From: WLWS01 sp965243105
Lineage (GTDB): Bacteria > Pseudomonadota > Gammaproteobacteria > Eutrophobiales > Eutrophobiaceae
Length of the DNA: 64,000 nt
Direction: 5' to 3'
Assembly (NCBI GenBank): GCA_965243105.1
Contig: CBDEUC010000003.1
Coordinates: 2,294,001-2,358,000, forward strand
The position numbers and the translations under genes were made by a program. Shown one piece after another: positions 8,691-18,600 of the stretch. How positions within the stretch are numbered: the stretch's first letter is position 1; every line of letters begins with the position of its first letter. Under the pieces are notes generated by a model, which was not told the DNA's origin, did not search any database, and was given only the letters and a program-made list of their open reading frames with translations.

Positions 8691-9254
8691 TTATTCCTTT
8701 GGTTCTTCTTCAATTTCAATCATGTAACGGGACAGGTATAGCACCAGCCCCAGGATAAAAACAAAATTAATTCCCATCACACCAAAAACCTTGAAAAACG
8801 CCCAGGTTTCCGTGGCAAAGTTGTAGGCAACATATATATTAATGACGCCGAGCACGGCAAAAAAGGTAAACAGGCTGATATTTACCCGTAACCATACAGC
8901 TTGAGGGGCATCGAACATGTGCCCCATGAGTTTCTGGGGAATATTGCTCGCACCGATAAACTGGCTGCCAAGACAAATCAGGCCAAATACCCAGAAGACA
9001 ATAGTCGGTTTCCACTTGATGAATCGCTCATCCTGGAGAAACAATGTCATGGAGCCCAGTACCAGCACGACGAAGAAAATGATGACGTACTGCTTCTCTA
9101 TTTTCTTCGTGATGGCCCAGGAAATGAGGATCTGCAAAAAAGAGGTGACAATGATCACCTTTGTAGCGAGGTAGATTCCTTCTTCACGGGTTTCTGGTAT
9201 ATAAAGCGCTACCAGGAATGCGACAGCAGGAAAGAAGTCAAAAAGGAATTTCAT
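8691..9254 (-). CDS. yciB: Inner-membrane-spanning protein YciB (intracellular septation protein A)
   Basis: 187-aa polytopic inner-membrane protein with about five hydrophobic segments, beginning MKFLFDFFPAVAFLVALY, the usual YciB start. The family is linked to envelope and septum integrity. Conserved central FIKWKPTIVFWVFG and WLRVNISLFTFFAV blocks are present. First gene of the yciB-yciI-bolA-dam-dapE run and divergent from yciO. Confidence 0.94.
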   Translation of the reverse strand: MKFLFDFFPAVAFLVALYIPETREEGIYLATKVIIVTSFLQILISWAITKKIEKQYVIIFFVVLVLGSMTLFLQDERFIKWKPTIVFWVFGLICLGSQFIGASNIPQKLMGHMFDAPQAVWLRVNISLFTFFAVLGVINIYVAYNFATETWAFFKVFGVMGINFVFILGLVLYLSRYMIEIEEEPKE

Positions 9255-9343
9255 TGGTTAATCGATAGCAAGAGTTGTGTCGGGAATTTGAAGTATCATT
9301 AAAATTAAAAGCACGTATCTTAGCAGAAAATAAGTAAAACCCT

Positions 9344-9973
9344 ATGGGACAGTATTTTGAAATTCACCGGGATAACCCCCAGGGGAGACTGGTTCAGCAG
9401 GCGGTTGAAGTCATCAGGAAAGGTGGTGTGGCGATTTATCCGACGGACTCATGTTATGCCCTCGGATGTCTTCCGGGTGAGAAAAACGCACTCGACCGGA
9501 TTATTCGTATCAGGCAACTGGATGAGCGTCACAACATGACCCTCGTCTGTAATGACCTGTCGCAGATCAGTACGCTGGCGCGCGTGGGCAATACCGAGTT
9601 TAGACTGATCAAATCACTCACCCCGGGCCCGTACACTTTCCTGCTTAGGGCTACCCGCGAAGTTCCGAGGCGTTTGCAGCATCCGAAACGGCGCACCATC
9701 GGCATTCGTGTGCCTGATAACAAGATTGTCGACGCCCTGCTGGAAGCACTGGGTGGCCCCATGCTCAGCACCAGCCTGGTACTGCCCGGTGACGACCTTC
9801 CGCTTAATGATCCCGAGGAGTTTCGTGAGCGGCTACAGCGGGAAGTTGACGTCATCATCGACGGTGGTCCGGGGGGACTTTCAGCCACAACCGTGCTGGA
9901 CCTCACCGGCGATGAACCCCAGCTTGTGCGCGAGGGACTCGGCAAGCTGGATCACATTGTCGAGATACCCTGA
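9344..9973 (+). CDS. yciO: YciO/Sua5/YrdC-domain protein
   Basis: 209-aa protein of the YrdC/Sua5 RNA-binding fold, YciO branch. Signature stretches include GGVAIYPTDSCYALGC at the N terminus, a Lys/Arg-rich substrate cleft (IIRIRQLDERH), LTPGPYTFLLRAT and the RRTIGIRVPD loop. Sua5/YrdC proteins make threonylcarbamoyl-AMP for tRNA t6A; the YciO branch has no firmly assigned role. It is just upstream of trpS, a neighbourhood seen in many gammaproteobacteria. Confidence 0.9.
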   Translation: MGQYFEIHRDNPQGRLVQQAVEVIRKGGVAIYPTDSCYALGCLPGEKNALDRIIRIRQLDERHNMTLVCNDLSQISTLARVGNTEFRLIKSLTPGPYTFLLRATREVPRRLQHPKRRTIGIRVPDNKIVDALLEALGGPMLSTSLVLPGDDLPLNDPEEFRERLQREVDVIIDGGPGGLSATTVLDLTGDEPQLVREGLGKLDHIVEIP

Positions 9974-10059
9974 AAGCCCTTTTCCAGCCTGAAAATAAGC
10001 CCACAACTTTTATGCGTGATTGATATAATCGGCGCTTGTTAACTTTCGGAGGAGGTATT

Positions 10060-11268
10060 TTGGCAGTTTCAGGCACCCAGCGCGTGATGTCAGGCATGCG
10101 CCCCACAGGACAGCTTCACCTTGGCCATTATCATGGCGTACTCAAGAACTGGTTGAAATTACAGACGGAATACGAATGCTTCTTTTCCATCGTGGACTGG
10201 CACGCGCTTACTACGGACTACGAGGATACAAGCCAGGTAGAGGAAAATGTGTGGGAAATGGCCATTGACTGGTTGGCTGTTGGCATCGACCCGGGCTCTG
10301 CCAAGCTCTTTATTCAATCTCGGATCCCTGAAATTGCGGAGCTGCACCTCCTGCTTTCAATGTTTACTTCGCTTAGCTGGCTGGAAAGAGTCCCGACCTA
10401 CAAGGACCAGCAGGAAAAGCTCAAGGAAAAGGACCTGGCTACCTATGGTTTCCTGGGTTATCCCCTGCTTCAAACGGCAGACATCATCGTATGCAAGGCT
10501 AACTACGTGCCAGTGGGCGAAGACCAGGTTGCCCACGTCGAAATGTCACGGGAAATAGCACGGCGTTTTAACTTCCTCTATGGCCGCGAGCCAGGTTACG
10601 AGGAAAAGGCCATTGCCGCCGCCAAAAAAATGGGCAAAAAGAATAACAAGCTTTACCAGCAACTTCTCACGAGTTACCAGGAGCAGGGTGATACCGAGGC
10701 GCTGGACAAGGCCAGGGCCCTGATAGAATCGCAGCAGAACATCAGTATCGGTGACCGGGAGCGCCTGATTGGGTTTATCGAGGGCGGCGGAAGAATGATT
10801 TTCCCGGAACCCCAGGTGCTGTTGACACCGGCCTCGAAAATGCTCGGGCTTGATGGGCAGAAAATGTCAAAGTCCTATGGCAATACCATCTCGCTGAGAG
10901 AAAACCCCGCAACTGTTGAGGAGAAGATCCGTACCATGCCCACCGACCCTGCACGCGTGCGTCGCAGTGACCCGGGCAACCCCAACAAGTGCCCGGTATG
11001 GAGCCTGCACCAGGTTTACTCTGACGAGGAGCAGAAAAAGTGGGCGGATGAGGGTTGTCGCAGTGCATCCATTGGTTGCCTGGACTGCAAGAAGCCTGTT
11101 ATTGACGCGGTATTGGCAGAGCAGCAGCCGATCAGGGAAAGGGCGAAAGAATACCAGGAGGACCCGGAAACCGTCAGGGGGATTATCAACGAGGGCTGCG
11201 AAGCGGCGAGGGATGTCGCCAGGGAAACCCTGGAGGAAGTGCGCCAGGTCATGGGCCTGGATTACTAG
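10060..11268 (+). CDS. trpS: Tryptophanyl-tRNA synthetase (long form)
   Basis: Class I aminoacyl-tRNA synthetase charging tRNA-Trp. The HIGH-type motif is GQLHLGHYHG and the KMSKS motif is intact. The 402-aa length exceeds E. coli TrpS (334). The extra segment between the Rossmann core and KMSKS (around AAKKMGKKNNKLYQQ to GGGRMIFPEP) is typical of the longer proteobacterial form. The start is taken as the TTG at 10060, 4 bases after a very strong GGAGGAGG ribosome binding site; an earlier in-frame TTG at 10036 lacks one. scpA begins 3 bases after the stop. Confidence 0.96.
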   Translation: MAVSGTQRVMSGMRPTGQLHLGHYHGVLKNWLKLQTEYECFFSIVDWHALTTDYEDTSQVEENVWEMAIDWLAVGIDPGSAKLFIQSRIPEIAELHLLLSMFTSLSWLERVPTYKDQQEKLKEKDLATYGFLGYPLLQTADIIVCKANYVPVGEDQVAHVEMSREIARRFNFLYGREPGYEEKAIAAAKKMGKKNNKLYQQLLTSYQEQGDTEALDKARALIESQQNISIGDRERLIGFIEGGGRMIFPEPQVLLTPASKMLGLDGQKMSKSYGNTISLRENPATVEEKIRTMPTDPARVRRSDPGNPNKCPVWSLHQVYSDEEQKKWADEGCRSASIGCLDCKKPVIDAVLAEQQPIRERAKEYQEDPETVRGIINEGCEAARDVARETLEEVRQVMGLDY

Positions 11269-11271
11269 GAA

Positions 11272-12135
11272 ATGGGGAATGACAAAAACCCGGTCAGCGA
11301 CGATAATACCGGCACCGTGAACAGCAACAGCAGCGATCCCCAGGAACAGGTCAGCAGCGAACAGGCAGAGATGCCCTTCGCCATAGTGCAGGGCTCCCCC
11401 ATCACCGAGGTTCCCAGGGACCTGTACATTCCACCTGATGCCCTGGAAGTCTTTCTTGAAGCCTTTGAGGGCCCGCTCGATCTCCTGCTCTATCTTATCA
11501 AGCGGCAAAATCTCGATATCCTCGATATTCCAATCGCGCTGGTCACAGAACAGTACATGAAATATATCGAGCTGATGGAGGACCTGCAGCTGGAACTGGC
11601 CGGGGAGTACCTTGTGATGGCGGCGATGCTGGCGGAGATCAAGTCGCGTATGCTACTGCCGCGACCGCCCGTGGAGGATGACGAAGAAGATCCCCGTGCC
11701 GAGTTGATTCGTCGATTGCAGGAGTACGAGCGCTACAAGCAGGCAGCGGAAGACATTGACAGCATGCCGCGTTACGAGAGGGATATTTTCGGTACCATCG
11801 TTGAATTTCCGTACAGGACAACCACCCAGGAGCCACCCGAGGTGGAGCTTGACGTCATACTAAAAGCTTTTGCAGATGTTTTGACACGAGCGGAGATGTT
11901 TTCCCATCACCACGTGCAGCGGGAAGCCCTGTCTGTTCGGGAACGAATGAGCATGGTGCTGGAACAGGTAAAGGCAGAAGAATTTACCGAGTTTGGTGCG
12001 CTCTTTACTGTCAGTGAGGGCAAGGCAGGCGTTATTGTGGCGTTCCTGGCCATCCTTGAGTTGATGAAGGAGTCTCTCATTGCGATGGTACAAAATGAAA
12101 CCAATGGACCGATTTATGTTAAGGCCGCAGGATGA
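11272..12135 (+). CDS. scpA: Segregation and condensation protein A
   Basis: Kleisin subunit of the SMC-ScpAB condensin-like complex acting in chromosome segregation. 287 aa, with a poorly conserved N-terminal extension (about 50 residues) before the diagnostic kleisin block FEGPLDLLLYLIKRQNLDI, then AGEYLVMAAMLAEIKSRMLLPRP and a C-terminal winged helix (VIVAFLAILELMKE). It starts 3 bases after trpS and overlaps scpB by ATGA, so trpS-scpA-scpB are probably one transcript. No smc gene is in the window. Confidence 0.95.
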   Translation: MGNDKNPVSDDNTGTVNSNSSDPQEQVSSEQAEMPFAIVQGSPITEVPRDLYIPPDALEVFLEAFEGPLDLLLYLIKRQNLDILDIPIALVTEQYMKYIELMEDLQLELAGEYLVMAAMLAEIKSRMLLPRPPVEDDEEDPRAELIRRLQEYERYKQAAEDIDSMPRYERDIFGTIVEFPYRTTTQEPPEVELDVILKAFADVLTRAEMFSHHHVQREALSVRERMSMVLEQVKAEEFTEFGALFTVSEGKAGVIVAFLAILELMKESLIAMVQNETNGPIYVKAAG

Positions 12136-12932
12136 AACCAGAACAACTGAAAAATATTATTGAAGCTGCGCTTATGACCAGCCAGGGAACAATGAGCGTC
12201 AGCCGATTTGCTTCACTGTTTGAAAAGGATGCGGAGCAACCGGACAAGGCCGAGATTCGCAGTGCGTTGGGCGAACTGCAGGAAGAGTACAAGGACCGCG
12301 GAATTGAGCTGAAAGAAGTTTCGAGCGGGTTTCGTTTCCAGGTGCGCAGCGAGTATGCAGAATGGGTAAATCGATTATTTGATGAAAAGCCCCAGCGCTA
12401 CTCCCGGGCATTGCTGGAAACCCTGGCGATTATTGCCTACAGGCAGCCCATCACGCGCGGAGAAATAGAGGATATTCGTGGAGTCAGCATCAGTTCAAGC
12501 ATCATCAAGACCCTGCAGGAAAGAGAATGGATCCGCGTTGTGGGTCATCGTGATGTACCGGGAAAACCGGAACTGCTTGCAACGACCAGGACCTTTCTTG
12601 ATTATTTCAACCTGAAGAAACTCTCGGACCTGCCGTCGCTGGCGGAAATAAAAGATTTCGACAAGCTTAACCCCGACCTGTTCGAAGGGCTCGAGGAATC
12701 ACCTGCTGTCGAAAACACAGAGGATAAAGTGGCCGGTGAAGAAGCGAGTTCCGGTGAGGAAGGCGGTCCAGCACTGGAAGTGATTGATAATCCTGCAATA
12801 GAAACAGGCGACGAGGACGCAGCATCCGCTGCCGAAGAAAGTACTACCGATGCAGAGGTTCACAGTGAGGACGAAACCGGTGAACAGGAAGAGGAAGAAT
12901 CGGTAGACAACGTCGTTCCCTTCAGCAACTGA
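12132..12932 (+). CDS. scpB: Segregation and condensation protein B
   Basis: 266-aa ScpB with two winged-helix domains (roughly residues 5-85 and 90-170). Diagnostic segments are EAALMTSQ at the start, RYSRALLETLAIIAYRQPITRGEIEDIRG and GKPELLATTRTFLDYF. The last 80 residues are very acidic (Glu/Asp/Ser rich) and end VDNVVPFSN; such tails are common in proteobacterial ScpB. Start overlaps the scpA stop as ATGA. Confidence 0.95.
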   Translation: MKPEQLKNIIEAALMTSQGTMSVSRFASLFEKDAEQPDKAEIRSALGELQEEYKDRGIELKEVSSGFRFQVRSEYAEWVNRLFDEKPQRYSRALLETLAIIAYRQPITRGEIEDIRGVSISSSIIKTLQEREWIRVVGHRDVPGKPELLATTRTFLDYFNLKKLSDLPSLAEIKDFDKLNPDLFEGLEESPAVENTEDKVAGEEASSGEEGGPALEVIDNPAIETGDEDAASAAEESTTDAEVHSEDETGEQEEEESVDNVVPFSN

Positions 12933-12945
12933 GCACGTCTCGATC

Positions 12946-13755
12946 GTGCGAGACAGGAATCGGCCCGGGAAAAAAGAGGCTGACGCAGAACGTATTCAAA
13001 AGGTACTTGCCCGTTCAGGGGCGGGCTCGCGTCGACAAATTGAATCATGGATTGAGGAAGGAAGGGTCAAGGTCAACGGCAAGCCGGCCCGAATCGGAGA
13101 TCGAATTACCACGCGGGATAAGGTCAAGATTGATAACCGGGCTGTCAGGCTAAAGGATGCCGGGACGCTCAAGACAAGGGTTCTCGCCTATTACAAGCCG
13201 GCCGGTGAAGTATGTTCCCGCTCGGATCCGAACATCAAGAAAACGGTTTTCGACAAGCTGCCCAAAATTAACAACGGACGCTGGATAAATATTGGCAGGC
13301 TGGATGTAAATACCATTGGTCTGCTCCTTTTCACTAACAACGGCGAACTGGCCAATAGCCTGATGCACCCCTCGCAGCAAGTAGAAAGGGAATATGCAGT
13401 GCGTGTTCTTGGTGAAGTTGCACCGTCTAAATTGAATGCCATGCTTAAAGGGATAAAGCTGGAAGATGGCATCGCCCGCTTTACTGATATTGTAGATTCC
13501 GGGGGAGAAGGTGCTAACCACTGGTATCATGTTGTTATCATGGAAGGCAGGAACCGGGAAGTGAGACGCCTGTGGGAATCACAGGGGATCCAGGTAAGCC
13601 GCCTTATGCGCGTTCGCTTTGGCCCATACATCCTGCCTCGCTCAAAGCGACCCGGCAAATACTGGGAACTGGAAGAAAAAGATGTTCGTGCACTTTACCG
13701 CGAAGTGGGCATAGACCCGGAACCAGGTACCAGCTCAAAGAAGCAGAAAAAATAA
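12946..13755 (+). CDS. rluB: 23S rRNA pseudouridine(2605) synthase RluB
   Basis: 269-aa RsuA-family pseudouridine synthase. It has an N-terminal S4 RNA-binding domain (ERIQKVLARSGAGSRRQIE ... VKVNGKPARIGDRI) and the catalytic domain with GRLDVNT, where Asp120 is the expected nucleophile, followed by LLLFTNNGELANSLMHPS. GTG start at 12946, 13 bases after scpB. The tail is short and basic. The trpS/scpA/scpB/rluB order supports RluB over RluE or RluF. Confidence 0.94.
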   Translation: MRDRNRPGKKEADAERIQKVLARSGAGSRRQIESWIEEGRVKVNGKPARIGDRITTRDKVKIDNRAVRLKDAGTLKTRVLAYYKPAGEVCSRSDPNIKKTVFDKLPKINNGRWINIGRLDVNTIGLLLFTNNGELANSLMHPSQQVEREYAVRVLGEVAPSKLNAMLKGIKLEDGIARFTDIVDSGGEGANHWYHVVIMEGRNREVRRLWESQGIQVSRLMRVRFGPYILPRSKRPGKYWELEEKDVRALYREVGIDPEPGTSSKKQKK

Positions 13756-13911
13756 CTCGAGTTTCTTTTCAACAGGACTTGCATTCCCTGCAAGGTTCTA
13801 TTTCTCCAGTCATCTTCAAGCCTCACCTGGCGGCCGCGGATTGCTTAGCCTGCCAAGCGGAATGATCGACTGCGTCACACTTTTGAAAAAAGGTTTTTAA
13901 AGGCCGGGAAC

Positions 13912-13927
13912 TGGCACAAATTCTGCC
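13912..13927 (+). promoter_or_regulatory. Possible sigma54-type promoter upstream of a small gene
   Basis: In the 210-base gap after rluB, TGGCACAAATTCTGCC resembles the sigma54 consensus (TGGCAC, 5 bases, TTGC) with one change in the -12 element. It lies 39 bases before the small gene at 13966. No activator site was recognised, so this is tentative. Confidence 0.25.
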
Positions 13928-13965
13928 TCGTTACCTGTGTAGTCCTGAAACCAGGAGAAGCCGGC

Positions 13966-14148
13966 ATGAACAAGGTGCACGCGAACGTGGTTCAGGCCCA
14001 GAGGAAGGCATGGGCCAACCACCTGAAAAAAGTGACGCATAACCCTGAAAGTTACGGGTTTTCACGAGCGGACATTCAGCGGGATTCTGTTTCCGGCACG
14101 GAGGCGCAGCCAAGTCGCTGGGAGCGACGGTTTCAGCAGGATAGTTAA
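13966..14148 (+). CDS. Small basic protein of unknown function (60 aa)
   Basis: Unrecognised 60-residue soluble protein. The first half is rich in basic and polar residues (QRKAWANHLKKVTHNPESYGF), predicted mostly helical; the end is WERRFQQDS. Support for being a real gene: a good ribosome binding site AGGAGA 8 bases before the ATG, and a position between rluB and another small gene on the same strand. No family assigned. Confidence 0.55.
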   Translation: MNKVHANVVQAQRKAWANHLKKVTHNPESYGFSRADIQRDSVSGTEAQPSRWERRFQQDS

Positions 14149-14261
14149 GCATGTCGTTAATAGCTGACAGGCAAGACCGGTAAACCGGCAAAACTGTCAC
14201 CAGTGAGGAAGGAATTCAACCGGTGAGCAGAAATAACTACGAATAAGGACAGGAAAGGCTT

Positions 14262-14465
14262 ATGACACTACAAATTATAATGTTTCTCATCAGTTACGCG
14301 CTATTGATCCTCATTTGTCGTCTTATTATCAATCGCTTTGAATACATGGCGGAGCTGGGCAGCAAGGCCCGGCGCAACAGGGATTCAATGCCGGGAGAAG
14401 AAATACCCGAGGTCAGCAGCAAGAAACCCGTCAAGCAAAACAACCTGACACAAAAAGCAGCCTGA
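14262..14465 (+). CDS. Small single-span membrane protein (67 aa)
   Basis: An N-terminal hydrophobic segment (about residues 3-21, IIMFLISYALLILICRLII) is followed by a charged cytoplasmic-type tail. A ribosome binding site AGGAAAGG is placed just before the ATG. No recognised family. It could be co-transcribed with the preceding 60-aa gene, about 110 bases upstream. Confidence 0.5.
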   Translation: MTLQIIMFLISYALLILICRLIINRFEYMAELGSKARRNRDSMPGEEIPEVSSKKPVKQNNLTQKAA

Positions 14466-14627
14466 GTAATCGACACTTTATTTCCTGGTAGCCCGGGACC
14501 CGGGTGTTATCCTCAAGGGCCTGTACGCAAGTGACTGGCCACATCATCGCAAGCGCACTATCATGCGCGTAAACAGAACGCTGTATGTCTTCGACCCCGT
14601 ACGGGCCATTGTCGCAAGAGAATTACA

Positions 14628-15365
14628 ATGAAAAAACGCTATATCATCCTTCCCTTGTTTCTGCTACTCCTGCTTGGAATAGGCTTTGTTGCTTACAAGT
14701 CTCTCAATTCACTGGAGTCAGCAATCAAGCATGCCATACAGACCTATGGCAGTGATATCCTGCAGGCTGAAGTTAGCCTTCAAAAAGTTAATCTTGATAT
14801 TACCGATGGCACGGCCGGTCTTGGCGGCCTGAAGATTGGAAACCCGAAAGGTTACAAGACAGAGCATGCCATGAAAGTTGCTGATCTGCAGCTACGCCTC
14901 GACCTTGATTCCATTACAAATCAGCCCATCGTGATAAAGGACATCCTCGTCATGGAACCGGATATAATTTTTGAGAAGCTTGATGGTGTTAGTAATTTTG
15001 ATGCACTACTGAACAATATTGAGGCATATACCGGCGAAAGTGAGGCGAGTGACGAGGACGGGTCAAGTGCGCCAAAGATTGTTATCGAGAATTTACGGGT
15101 CCAGGATGCAAAGGTGGGTGCGAGCTTCAAGCTAATTGAAGGCAAGGCACTTTCATTACCGATGCCGGATATTCACTTGAAGGACATTGGAAAAGACAAG
15201 GGCGGTGCGTCGCCAGCCGAAGCGGCACGCGAGATCATGGGTTCAATGAACCAGGCTATCGGCTCGGTGCTGGGTGGCATCAAGGATGGTGCGGCAAACG
15301 TGCTGAAAAAAGGTAAGGAAGGTGCGAAGAAAGTCGGCGACAAGCTGAAGGGGCTTTTTGAATAG
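14628..15365 (+). CDS. AsmA-like envelope protein (conserved hypothetical)
   Basis: 245 aa with an N-terminal signal anchor (YIILPLFLLLLLGIGFVAYKS). The following region has the pattern of AsmA/DUF748-type N-terminal modules: LQKVNLDITDGTAGLGGLKIGNPKGY, AMKVADLQLRLDL and VIKDILVMEPDIIFE. The end is a Lys/Gly-rich amphipathic helix (VLKKGKEGAKKVGDKLKGLFE). Likely anchored in the inner membrane and facing the periplasm; exact role unknown. Last gene before the AT-rich two-partner secretion locus. Confidence 0.7.
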   Translation: MKKRYIILPLFLLLLLGIGFVAYKSLNSLESAIKHAIQTYGSDILQAEVSLQKVNLDITDGTAGLGGLKIGNPKGYKTEHAMKVADLQLRLDLDSITNQPIVIKDILVMEPDIIFEKLDGVSNFDALLNNIEAYTGESEASDEDGSSAPKIVIENLRVQDAKVGASFKLIEGKALSLPMPDIHLKDIGKDKGGASPAEAAREIMGSMNQAIGSVLGGIKDGAANVLKKGKEGAKKVGDKLKGLFE

Positions 15366-15440
15366 GTTCTCCGTAAACGGGCGCCAAGGGCACTCTTTTA
15401 TATTTGCTGGTTAGTGAAGGAATAACTCGCCACGCCCATG

Positions 15441-15507
15441 TGGCTCACACCTAAGGTTTGATCGATAAATCCCGAGGTCATGGGTTCAACTTATATACGG
15501 CCCACCA
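15441..15507 (+). pseudogene. Degenerate tRNA 3' end (tRNA-like remnant, possibly tRNA-Ile)
   Basis: The segment ends in a clean acceptor-like CGGCCCACCA, preceded by GAGGTCATGGGTTCAAC, which looks like a variable loop and T arm. The T stem is broken (ATGGG against TTATAT) and the putative anticodon loop region TTTGATCGATAA contains a duplicated GAT. The D arm and 5' acceptor strand cannot be matched. Most similar by eye to tRNA-Ile(GAT). It marks the left border of the AT-rich tps region and could be an old attachment site. Confidence 0.5.
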
Positions 15508-15604
15508 AATTACCAAAAATGTGATGTATGTAATGGTATCCTCGGAAATTAATTGCTAAGGTTGGCGACTTCTATTTTTAAAAAAAACAATAACTTATAT
15601 TCCT

Positions 15605-18600
15605 GTGTCCTATCTTGCTAGATTTAGTGTCAAGGTACTTATAGTTAGCCTGGTAATTGGTAGCGGCGCTGCAATGGCCAACCCTCAGGGGGGCAATGTT
15701 GTTGCTGGTTCTGCAACGATCATATCTGACGGCAACACTTTAAATATTAATCAGGCTTCTGATCGCGCTGTTATTGATTGGAACAGTTTTTCAATCAATG
15801 CCAGTGAGATAACTCGCTTTAATCAGCCTGCGGTAAATTCCGCGATTTTAAATCGTGTTATGGGCGGGAACCCTTCTGCGCTTTACGGTACGTTGTCATC
15901 TAATGGACAAGTGTTTCTAATTAATCCGAATGGCATCATTGTTGGACCGGATGGTGTGATCAATGCGGATGGTGGTTTTGTTGGTTCTACTCTTAATGTT
16001 CCTGATAGCGAATTCCTGTCGGGTGGTGAACTTAATTTTAGTGGTAATAATTTTTCCGGAATAGAAAATTACGGCACAATTTCCTCGACACAAGGCGATG
16101 TGACATTACTGGGTTATTTCGTTAAAAACGAAGGAGCAATCGATACTCCACAAGGTGGAGCATATTTAGGTGCAGGCCTGGAAGTACTACTAAAAGCCAG
16201 TGGGCCGGATCGCTTGTACATAAAATCCTCAATTAAAAAATCAGAAGATGAAGATGTTAATGGCGTTGAGCATTCCGGTGTCATTAATGCGGCTTCGGCC
16301 GAGTTAAAGGCGGCCGGTGGTAATGTCTATGCTTTGTCGATCAATAATGCGGGCACCATAAACGCAACGGGCTTTGAAAACAAAGGTGGTCGCATAGTAC
16401 TAACCGCAGCCGACGGTAATGTCAAAGTCGGTGGAACGCTCACGGCAAAAGACGGAAATGGCGCTGGTGGTGAAGTACTAATCGGTGGTGAGTATCAGGG
16501 GGGCGAGCCTGAACGTGTCGCCAATGCGCGTAATACATGGCTTACTGAAGAAGCATTTGTTGATGTTAGTGCCGATTCTGATACGGGTAATGGTGGACGA
16601 GCCATTATCTGGTCAGAAGACAGTACATATTTTTATGGAAAGATAGATGGACGGGCGGGTAGCGCTGGCGGCGACGGTGGTTTTGCCGAAGTATCGGGGA
16701 AACAGTATCTGGATTATCAGGGTTTAGCTGATCTCAGAGCGCCTGATGGTAAGAATGGATTGTTATTACTTGATCCGACTGATGTTGAGATCAGGGACGG
16801 TGTGGGTGAACAAAATGTCTCCGGACCGGCAGGCAATGTAATAGGTAGTAATGGCACTTCTCCTACGATTATTAATGCCTCTACTATTAACACCCAATTG
16901 GGCCTGGGTGACCTGACAATTCAAACCAATGGCGCGGGTGCGGAGCCTGGCGACATCATTGTCAACAGTGCGATTACATGGAGTAGCAACAATACTCTAA
17001 ACTTTGACGCGCACAACAGCATCATCATCAACGCCAATATTACAGCTAGCGGCCCTTCCGCAATTTTAAATTTATATGACTTTAATGGTGCTTCGCGTGG
17101 TGCGGGTGATATTACTTCTGCTGCCGGCACAACATTAACTGCTTTCGAGATCAATGTTGCAACTGCCGGCAATGTTAGTTTTGACGGCGCATTAGATACT
17201 TCTCTGTTGCGAATAAACGGCATAACGAACGGTGTTGGTGGTTCATTCTCTGCCACCAATACCGCGAACAAAATTACCGAATTGTCTTTTGCCTCGTCCA
17301 GCCAGATGACGGGTGACGTGAATATTTTTGACAGTGCTGGTGGATTGGGCCTTCGTTTTAGTGATCTTAATACTCTGGGTTCAGTGACCATACGTACAGT
17401 GGCCGATTTTAATATCACCGGTGGGCCAACTCTTACGGCGGGAGGAAACGTTACGTTTGAGGCTAAGGGTGGCACTTTTGCAGAACAATCAGGTGTTTTT
17501 ACAATCACTGCGCCCCGTTACCTGGTTTATGCGGATAGTTTTACTCAGGGAGTACTGGCAACACCGGATGATACCAGCTTTGCTGATTTTGGAAGCGATC
17601 CGATTGGTACCGGAAATGTCTTTTATGAGCCAGCGGCTGCGGCACCTCCGCCACCACCACCACCTGAGCCGGATCCAGAACCCGAGCCAGAGCTCGAACC
17701 TGAACCGGAGCCAGATGTAGATGGGTTATTTGGTGAAGATGTCGATCAGGACCAAGAAACCGCGAACAACCTGAACCTGACAACGACTAAAGCTCAAATT
17801 GTGACACTCGATTTTGATACGAGTGAATTTGAAGAAGAGGAGGAGCAGCAAGATATCGAGCCCATCGATCTCAGTGGCCTTGTGCTTGAGATAACTTGTG
17901 TTCCTGAAGATTGTAATTTTAATACCGAGATGGAAATCGATCTCACCAATAGCGTGGAAGAGTCTGCGAACATTACTGTTTCAGGAACAACTGTCTCAAG
18001 TATACAGGCAGTTCAATTTCTTGGCTTAAATGTTCCTTTTGGTTCAGAAGAAGTTGTAGAAGATGTCCTGCGAGAAGCATTTGATGACTGGTTAGAAGAG
18101 TTTCCGGGTATGACCTGGGATGACTTTCTAAACGCCATTCAGAACAGGGAACCTGAAGCACTGGGTGCATTTATTGGGATCATGAGTACCCAGTTGAAAG
18201 AATGGGGTGAACTGCCGGAAGGTTCTCTATCACCTGAACAGCAGGCTTTTATGAATGAATTTAAACTTTATATAAGTATGCAGAGGGACAAATTAGCTGA
18301 AGCAGTGCAAACCGAATATCTTAAAATGCAGTCAAATAAACATCACTTATCTGGCGTTTTCAGAAATTATTTCCCTGATATTGTCACGATTGCCAGGGAA
18401 AATCTCGCTGGAACAGATCCAGAGAGAGCTAACTTGCTTTCAGAGGTGTTAACGACAACAGGAGCAGTAACAGGGACTGGGCTTGCAGCACTAGGGCTTC
18501 CAGCCTTATTAGAACGTGATGTTTCCAAAGTATTAGATAAGCTCGATCTTGTTGATACCGTAGATGATTGGGTAGAAGATAATTACGACGAAGCTAAAAA

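Noticed and set aside
16921..17508. 195-codon minus-strand frame inside tpsA
   Set aside because: It lies opposite the repetitive beta-helix coding region, with no ribosome binding site or recognisable domain; an antisense shadow.
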